Made by a program: the position numbers and the translations under genes. Below, one piece after another: positions 1-64,000 of a stretch of 64,000 bases of DNA. Within the stretch, counting starts at the first letter, position 1, and each line of letters begins with the position of its first letter. The notes under the pieces are model-generated. The model searched no databases, had not been told where the DNA came from, and worked only from the letters and a program-made list of their open reading frames with translations. Origin of the DNA: Metallyticus violacea (lineage: Eukaryota > Arthropoda > Insecta > Mantodea > Metallyticidae); contig CM060842.1 in NCBI GenBank assembly GCA_030762175.1, positions 44,301,501-44,365,500 of the forward strand, written 5' to 3'.

Positions 1-310
1 TCAACAACCAAAAGAATTTAACATATGGGAAAGAATTTATATAAAAAAACATGAGCAACACCTTATACATTTCAATATCCTGGAAGCAGACAGCTCTTTA
101 TTCAAGTTTATCACAGGACCACCAGAGTCAACCCAGATATTCACCTACCCAACTTCTATGAATAATCCAACAGTTGTTTAACAGCTGAGGATGTGGACAA
201 TTGTTTCACGAAACATGTTCTGAGTAAATCTCATGTAAGTGATAACCTGAGAGTGTTCTTAATATTTTGACTTAGAAGAGATTATTAATGCATGTTTCAC
301 TCTATTCAAT
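1..310 (+). mobile_element. Penelope-like element 3' end (degenerate)
   Basis: The plus strand reads a decayed version of the C-terminal end of a GIY-YIG-type PLE protein (WERIYIKKHEQHLIHFNI), then a stretch shared with 56400-56600 (acc-act-ag-tcaaccc-a-ata) and a hammerhead core, then a tail (gagtgttct...ttttgactta-gaagagattatta) also found at 59094-59160. The element starts before the window. Confidence 0.7.
181..225 (+). ncRNA. Hammerhead ribozyme motif in PLE end
   Basis: CTGAGGA core at 185-191, hairpin stem II with loop near 196-205, GAAA at 210-213, self-complementary ACATGT as a short stem III, UU before the predicted cut, and stem I from CAG 182-184 with CTG 220-222. This is the strand and order of a minimal type I hammerhead. 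Activity is not shown. Confidence 0.65.
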
Positions 311-926
311 TCCAAATTGAATTAATATTGAAATATGCCCATGTTTAAATTCCACTAACTATTCATACGCTCATTGTTGATTATGTTTATCTGCAAAAAA
401 ATGTTAAAGATTTTGGATGCATGTTTTGGCACAAATGACCATCACAGAAATGAATAAAATCATAGAAATTCACAGCCCAAAAGGTCTTGTCAACTTAAAT
501 CCTTTAATTTGATAGAATGTTAATTTCTAGCGGCTAAACTATTTTTGTAAATAGCAGCATATTGGAAAATGAATTGCATATATTATTGAACAAAATACCA
601 TCAAGTTTATTCCTTTATACACATTAGTCGGCATAAATTTTCAGTATGACTGATGTAACCATTATAACATACCTACCAAACCTTCTATGACCATTATCTA
701 TTAAGCACCTGCAGTATTTTATCATAAGAGGCAATTTGTCAGATTAGTACTAATCTAGCATTTAAAAGGTTATAGTCCTTATCCAATTTTATTTAATTTA
801 TACATAAATGATATAATTAAAAAATAGAATAAAGAAACAAATAAAGGAAATAAAATCTTATAATACAAATTACATATAAACATTATTTGATAAGGTGTAT
901 TGTAATTTTTGGAATTACTGAATGGC

Positions 927-928
<2 letters not shown>

Positions 929-977
<49 letters not shown>

Positions 978-1028
978 GTTGTTGTTGTTGTTGTCATCAT
1001 TGACATCATCATCATGATCATCATCATT
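929..1028. repeat. Microsatellite (TTA)n / (GTT)n / (CAT)n
   Basis: Uninterrupted TTA triplets, then GTT triplets, then an interrupted CAT tract. The long reading frame across it (runs of Met, Thr and Ile) is an artefact of the repeat. Confidence 0.95.
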
Positions 1029-1423
1029 TAATGGTAAGTACAGAGGATGAACTACAATGGAAAATTTTATTAATTATTATATAGTTTTAAAATATACACC
1101 AAAAAATATCAAGTTGATTCTATAATGGTATTTAAATAAAATTACCTAATAAGACACCTTACTTAAAAACTTTAGCAATTTTAATTTTGATCTCTTGCTA
1201 GATACAGAAAACACAATAAAATATTTGTACTCAAATGATGCATAAGAGAGGACATTAAGAGGACACCTTTAACATATACAGACAAAACTGGAAGGATCAC
1301 TAAGAATGAAACAAAAATCATGTCCAAAACAGATAATGAAGAAGTAAAAGAAGAAGATGATTTCATTTTATACAGTATAAGAATAACAAATAAATAAACA
1401 ACAAAAATGTGCTTATCACTTAC

Positions 1424-59534
<58,111 letters not shown>

Positions 59535-59999
59535 CTGCAATTAACGAACAAACAAATAAATAAAACATTAAAATATTCTAAATCTATGTCAATGAACAGT
59601 AATACAGCTGAATCTCAATGTAACAATGTTCCACGGACCAGAAAAATATCATTATATCAAGGTCATTGTTAAATTGAAGGGTTATGGAATTTCTTCTGAA
59701 TTTGAGTTTTAAAAGGAAATATATATAGTAATCAACATTAAACATTGTTACATGCTAGGAGAGATATGTGGTTCCTCATCAGAAATGTGAGGAGAAATGT
59801 TTTGCATCAAATCATAATTAGCAATGAAATATGATTACACTTTTGCTTCTAAGTCAAAGTATTTTTTTTAATTTATTCCACAATTAACTTTACAATTTGT
59901 TATAACAATATATCCTCAATTTACAATAACAACTATATCTTTAGATACATTATTAACCTACTCTTTTTACTCTAGATCCTAGCAGCATCCTCTAAAATA

Positions 60000-60640
60000 C
60001 AGTTTCGTACTTCATTAACCACCTGGTTGTCTGCCTGTAAGAAACCTCCTTTTACTTTCTTCCTATTTCATTCCCACTTCTCCTTAACTTTACCCAAAAA
60101 CTCTCCCATTTTCTGGATGTTTTTTAAACTCTTGTTATGTAACATTTTATTTAATACTAAATCCTTCTGTAAATTGTCCCATTTATTGTCCCAAACTTTT
60201 TCCTGCCACCTTTTGACTTTCTTTCATTCCATTTAATAATGGGACACACTGACTTCTCCCCCACACATACTACATCTATCATTATTGTCTCCTCTATATC
60301 CTTTCAGGAGTATTACTCTTGTACACATCCACACCCAACCCATTCCACCCATTTGATCACAAATTTAAATATATCTCTCTCTTTCTGTTTGATTCTTTTA
60401 TATATGACCAAGGAACTTTCATCATCTAAACTAGCCCAAATCTCTCGCTTTTCAATATCTTCTATTGTCTGTCTCACTATCTTCTAAAATCCATTAACAT
60501 TACTTTCACCTGCTCTCCATATATTCCCCAAACCTATTTCTTGTAGTACCTTCGCCACTTCCCCATACCAACTCTTCCTTCCCAAAATCTCTTTCTGATA
60601 TTTCAAACATTTCAGCAAGCCTAGCTTGGAGGGAAAAAAG
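60000..60640 (-). mobile_element. LINE C-terminal and 3' fragment
   Basis: Minus-strand frames: SWYGEVAKVLQEIGLGNIW, DIEKREIWASLDDESSLVIY, KRIKQKERDIFKFVIKWV, VCVGEKSVCPI, then NLQKDLVLNKMLHNK. Same family as 44.1-44.6 and 51.7-52.3 kb (plus strand). Stops throughout. Confidence 0.7.
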
Positions 60641-60767
60641 GTAGATCTGCTCTTGTCAAGGCAAAATCTTGCTGTCAGTTGGAAAAGCTCTTTTGACTGT
60701 TTTTTGGGACTCTCATGGTATTTTGTTCATCCAATTATCTCATGAACATCATACAGACATTTCTGTT

Positions 60768-63235
60768 ATAACAAATTATTATTGAGGAAATCACTCAAAT
60801 TTCACTAATTTAGTTCCACTTACTTGGACATGTTTCAAAGGCAGTTGCCTTCATCGTCAGCATGATCCCAATGTTTGCTTCCCCGCATGGTATTAAGATG
60901 TTGCTCCGTTGACTTCACGAACTTAGTGATAAGGTTACTATTGTTTGGGAGATCAAAATTAACCAAATTTTCTTTGTTTTTATTTATGAATATATTTTCC
61001 CACACTGTCAATTCTATTGGTTTTTGAAGAGCTTTTAAGAGTTTTGGTTTCTTTTGGAATTCATGATTCTTTTGCCAGAAATGATCTGCTATTGCTGATT
61101 TATCCATGTGTTTATATTTTACATGTCTCATGTGCTCCTTAAACCGCATGGAAATATTTCTTTTTGTTTTGCCTATATATTTCATATTGCAATCTTTGCA
61201 AGCAATTTCATAAATGCCTGATTGTTTTTCTGGAAGAATTTTGTCTTTTTTGTTCATTTTAAGGAGTTTTTTTTAAACTACATTTGTTTACTGGAGTCAA
61301 AATGTTTGCCTCTTTAAAAATCTTCTGGAATTTTTGGTGTGCCCATGGGTGGAATGTGAATTTCTTATATATATGATCCCCTTTGTAGCCTTTTAGTGTG
61401 GTGATATCTTTTATTTGTTTTTTCTTTTTGAATTTTTCCATTTTCTTGTTGACCAGATCTGTTGTGTAACCATTTTTTTGTGCTCCGTCTATGATTTTTT
61501 GGTACTCCAATTTGTATTCTGTCTTGCTTATTGGAAGGTTTGTTAATCTGAATGTGAGGCTATTGATTATGGCATATTTATGTTGTATTGGTTGAGGCTG
61601 TTGTTTTTTATGTAATTATCTGTGTGGGTATTTTTTCTGAATATGCCAAATTCCAGTATATTGCCATTTTTTTATAATTTTTATATCCAAGAAAGGAAGA
61701 ATTGTGTTGTTTTCCAATTCCATTGTAAATTTAACACTGCTGTCTTGTAGGTTCAGCAGTTTTATTGCATCCTCTTTCCATTTTTCATTTACTATTGCAA
61801 AGACATCATCAACATAACGGTACCAACATTTGTATATATATGGAAAAGCCTCAATTAATTTTATTTCCAAAAAACTCATGTAGATATCTGCTAAAAATGG
61901 TGATAGTGGGTTTCCCATTGCCAGACCCTTATTTTGTGTATAACTGTTTCCTCTGAATGTGAAGTAGGTTTGATTGATGCAAATTTTGGTGAGGTTCACA
62001 TACTGTTCTATTACTTCTCCAGGTAGGTTTATTGAGGTTAGCCATTTCTGTATGACCATTATCAGATTTTCTTTGGGGATGCTAGGAAACATAGAGACCA
62101 AATCATATGAAACTAGTAGATCCCTATTTTCCAATTTCACAGGTCTAATTTTCTCTATTAGTTCTGATGAGTTCTTAATCTTTGGCTTTTGTATTTCGGC
62201 AAAGTATTAAATTTTTTTAAAAGGCAATTGGCTAAATTGTATGTGGGTGAATTTATTGTATCTACAATAGGTCTCATTTTGTTGCCCGGTTTATGTATTT
62301 TTGGTAGGCCATAGATTCTAGGGTTGTAGGGTTGCCTGGTATGATCTTTTTTTCTTCTTCACTCAGAATTGTTATTTCTATTAATAGTTTTTTTACTGCA
62401 CTGATATATTTTTGTGTAGGATCTGTTTGCATTTTTTCATAATCTTGGCTGGCTAGTAAATTGTACATACTGTTTTCATAATCTGTCAGACTCATCATTA
62501 CAATTTTGTTTCCTCTGTCAGCCCTATTGTAAATGACACCTTTTTCTTTTAAAGATCTGAGTATCCTGTGATATGTCATTTTTTGGTTATTTCTTTTTTT
62601 ATTATTTGCTTTAGGACTTTTGCACATTAAGATCTTATGTTGCTTTTTTCTTCTTCCGGTTTGTTAAAAATCCCTATTTTGATGTCTGCTAAATATTCTT
62701 CTGCATTTCTGGAGTAATCTATACAAGAATTTAATCCTACATTTAATAGTTGCAATTCTTTTTCCAAAAAGTTTTGGTTTGACCTGTTTATGACATTTTC
62801 TATTTTGTTGTTTTGAATTTCTTTCCTAATTTTAATATTTTGCTGTTTCTCTTGAAGGTTGTCCAGTTTTTTATTTATAGTCTGTCATTTTTGTTTCACT
62901 TGGGCGTTTCTAACCTCAAAAAATTTTTCTTTGAGATTTTCCCACAAGATTCTGCCTAATTGAGGTACCAGTTTTAAGTGTAACTCATAAGTTTTTAAGT
63001 CCAAATCGCTTATGGCTTGGTAATGATTTGTTTTTTCAACTTGCAACACTTTCCTTTCGGCAGCTATTTGTATTTTGCTGTAATTGTTTTGTTTTACTAT
63101 CCTCCTTATGAATGTAGGCATTAAATTTTCTTTTAGGCAAATGTTTATGAAATGTATATCTACGGATTTTAACTTTTTCTTAATTCTATATTTTAGAAAT
63201 TGTTTTATTTTGAGTTTTAGTTCACTAAGCTAACA
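60768..63235 (-). mobile_element. Penelope-like element, most complete copy
   Basis: Minus strand. Frames in order: N-terminal helical part (63121-62885), DRGNKIVMMSLTDYENSMYN (62627-62274), RT core SYDLVSMFPSIPKENLI, GLAMGNPLSPFLADIYMS and YRYVDDVFAIV with YVDD intact (62140-61616), linker with YKKFTFHPWAHQKFQKIFKE (61510-61259), GIY-YIG SGIYEIACKDCNMKYIGKTK and KSAIADHFWQKNHEF (61257-60835). A few frameshifts separate them. Ends in the terminal block with a hammerhead core. The 5' boundary is uncertain and no TSD was found. Confidence 0.9.
60823..60868 (-). ncRNA. Hammerhead ribozyme motif of the 60.8-63.2 kb PLE
   Basis: Minus strand: CTGACGA (60860-60854), stem II GAAGGC/GCCTTT with AACT loop, GAAA (60836-60833), stem III ACATGT, C at the predicted cut. 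Stem I only about two pairs. Confidence 0.65.
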
Positions 63236-63755
63236 ATTACAGCAAAATTTGTTCGTTCTGTGTGTTATGGAGGGGGGGCTCCATGCATAAAATGAGCTGC
63301 TCCTTTATATTGCAATAAGCAAAAATCGAAGTTGAAATTCTGTAATAACGCAATGTAGTGCAGCTGGACATCCCTGTGGGAGAGCCGTACGGGGGGGGGT
63401 TTACTGCAATCAGCTGAACCTGCAAGGCAGAGTCTTTTGCTACATGTGTTTTGAAGCCTGTAGATATTGTTAAATGATTAAAAAAACTGCTATAATACGT
63501 TAAAACTTATTTAAAAAATGTGAAAGGTGTTGGAATTTGGTCCATGTTGCATCAGTGGTTTAGCAAAGGCCATCAATGTTACAGCTGTTTGTTGTTTGCA
63601 TGTTTCTTTATACTAGTTATGGATAAAAACATTAATTCTATCATCGAGGAGATAAGTGATTCAAATTCATACATATTAAAGGGAAACACCTCTTTTTATG
63701 AATTATTTATAGTAAATATAAACTTAAGGCAGGTTTTGTAATCTATTGGCCAGTA
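63236..63755. other. Upstream of the PLE, no recognised gene
   Basis: Two short guanine runs (63270-63276 and 63390-63399) and no recognisable exon. It may belong to the 5' region of the PLE. Confidence 0.35.
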
Positions 63756-64000
63756 AAAGAAGGTGCCTAATTTCGGATGCTACTGGATTACCAATATCGA
63801 CAATTTGATATAACTATGTCTTTTTTCACAGATACCTGGCAAGAAAAGGAAAAAGCTGGTCATAAGAAAATATGAAGAACAGAGTAGCAGCTGTAAAACA
63901 TACTGTGAAAAAAGACATACCTATATATTCCAAAAAAATGTCCTATTTTCCAAGTGTCAATTCCTAAATCCAGTAGCATATGATATTAGGCACCTTCTTT
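63756..64000. mobile_element. Foldback MITE with terminal inverted repeats
   Basis: AAAGAAGGTGCCTAAT at the left is exactly inverted as ATTAGGCACCTTCTTT at the right end, which is the last base of the window. The similarity continues inward (gctactggatt, then atgtcttttttcacag inverted). About 245 bp, no coding sequence; the superfamily is unknown because the right flank (TSD) is cut off. Confidence 0.8.

Noticed and set aside
779..1027. 82-codon minus-strand frame rich in Met, Thr and Ile
   Set aside because: It is the translation of a trinucleotide microsatellite, not a gene.
1..1423. Possible last Ask1 exons (coiled coil, SAM-like)
   Set aside because: No minus-strand sequence resembling these parts with splice borders; 1-310 is a PLE end and the rest has no coding pattern.
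63270..63400. G-quadruplex candidates (two G-runs)
   Set aside because: Only isolated runs about 120 bp apart; four closely spaced runs are absent.
59535..64000. Possible further upstream Ask1 exons
   Set aside because: I looked for the conserved TPR sequence preceding GMILNNLIG with an in-phase donor and found none; the stretch is LINE, PLE and MITE.

Overview
Eukaryotic, AT-rich, intron-dominated DNA, most likely from an arthropod (probably an insect; the exact group cannot be read from the window). The only host gene I can support is one protein-coding gene on the minus strand. It is a partial ASK-type MAP kinase kinase kinase (Ask1 / MAP3K5-MAP3K15 family). Fourteen consecutive coding exons lie between 59534 and 1424. 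All have GT..AG borders and all junction phases agree, giving about 720 codons from the last part of the TPR region through the PH-like domain, the complete kinase domain, a 14-3-3-type RSISVP site and most of the C-terminal helical region. The N-terminus (thioredoxin-binding part and first TPRs) would lie beyond 64000 and the C-terminal coiled coil / SAM-like end below 1424.

The rest is intron, and the introns are packed with mobile-element debris. The dominant class is Penelope-like retroelements (PLEs) carrying a reverse transcriptase and a GIY-YIG endonuclease, in at least two lineages: a 'WENIFINK' lineage present in many copies, and one copy near 27.5-28.7 kb of the lineage ending in SSTWKP. 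Many PLE ends carry a recognisable hammerhead ribozyme core (CTGANGA ... GAAA). Several PLE-derived insertions can be delimited by 12-15 bp target-site duplications: 19492-21167, 24564-24868, 26190-26882, 27118-27350, 50522-50709, 53442-53580 and 56602-59093. Most of these are hairpins or palindromes; the last is a ~2.4 kb near-perfect palindrome made of two 5'-truncated PLE copies head to head.

Other occupants: a non-LTR retrotransposon family with an AP endonuclease (long copy 9.1-13.5 kb, truncated copy 38.6-40.7 kb, 3' pieces at 34.9, 44.1, 51.7 and 60 kb); a second LINE with an RNase H piece (53.9-54.7 kb); two mariner relics (7.9-8.8 and 29.6-30.7 kb) plus a possible third; a hAT relic with 8-bp TSDs (46166-47350); tRNA-derived SINEs; a ~340-bp tandem array (31.5-33.8 kb) directly beside a kinase exon; microsatellites; and a terminal-inverted-repeat MITE ending exactly at base 64000.

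The main system worth attention is the ribozyme-bearing PLE population and its hairpin derivatives inside the introns of a stress kinase gene, where gene transcription would also produce long intronic RNA hairpins.
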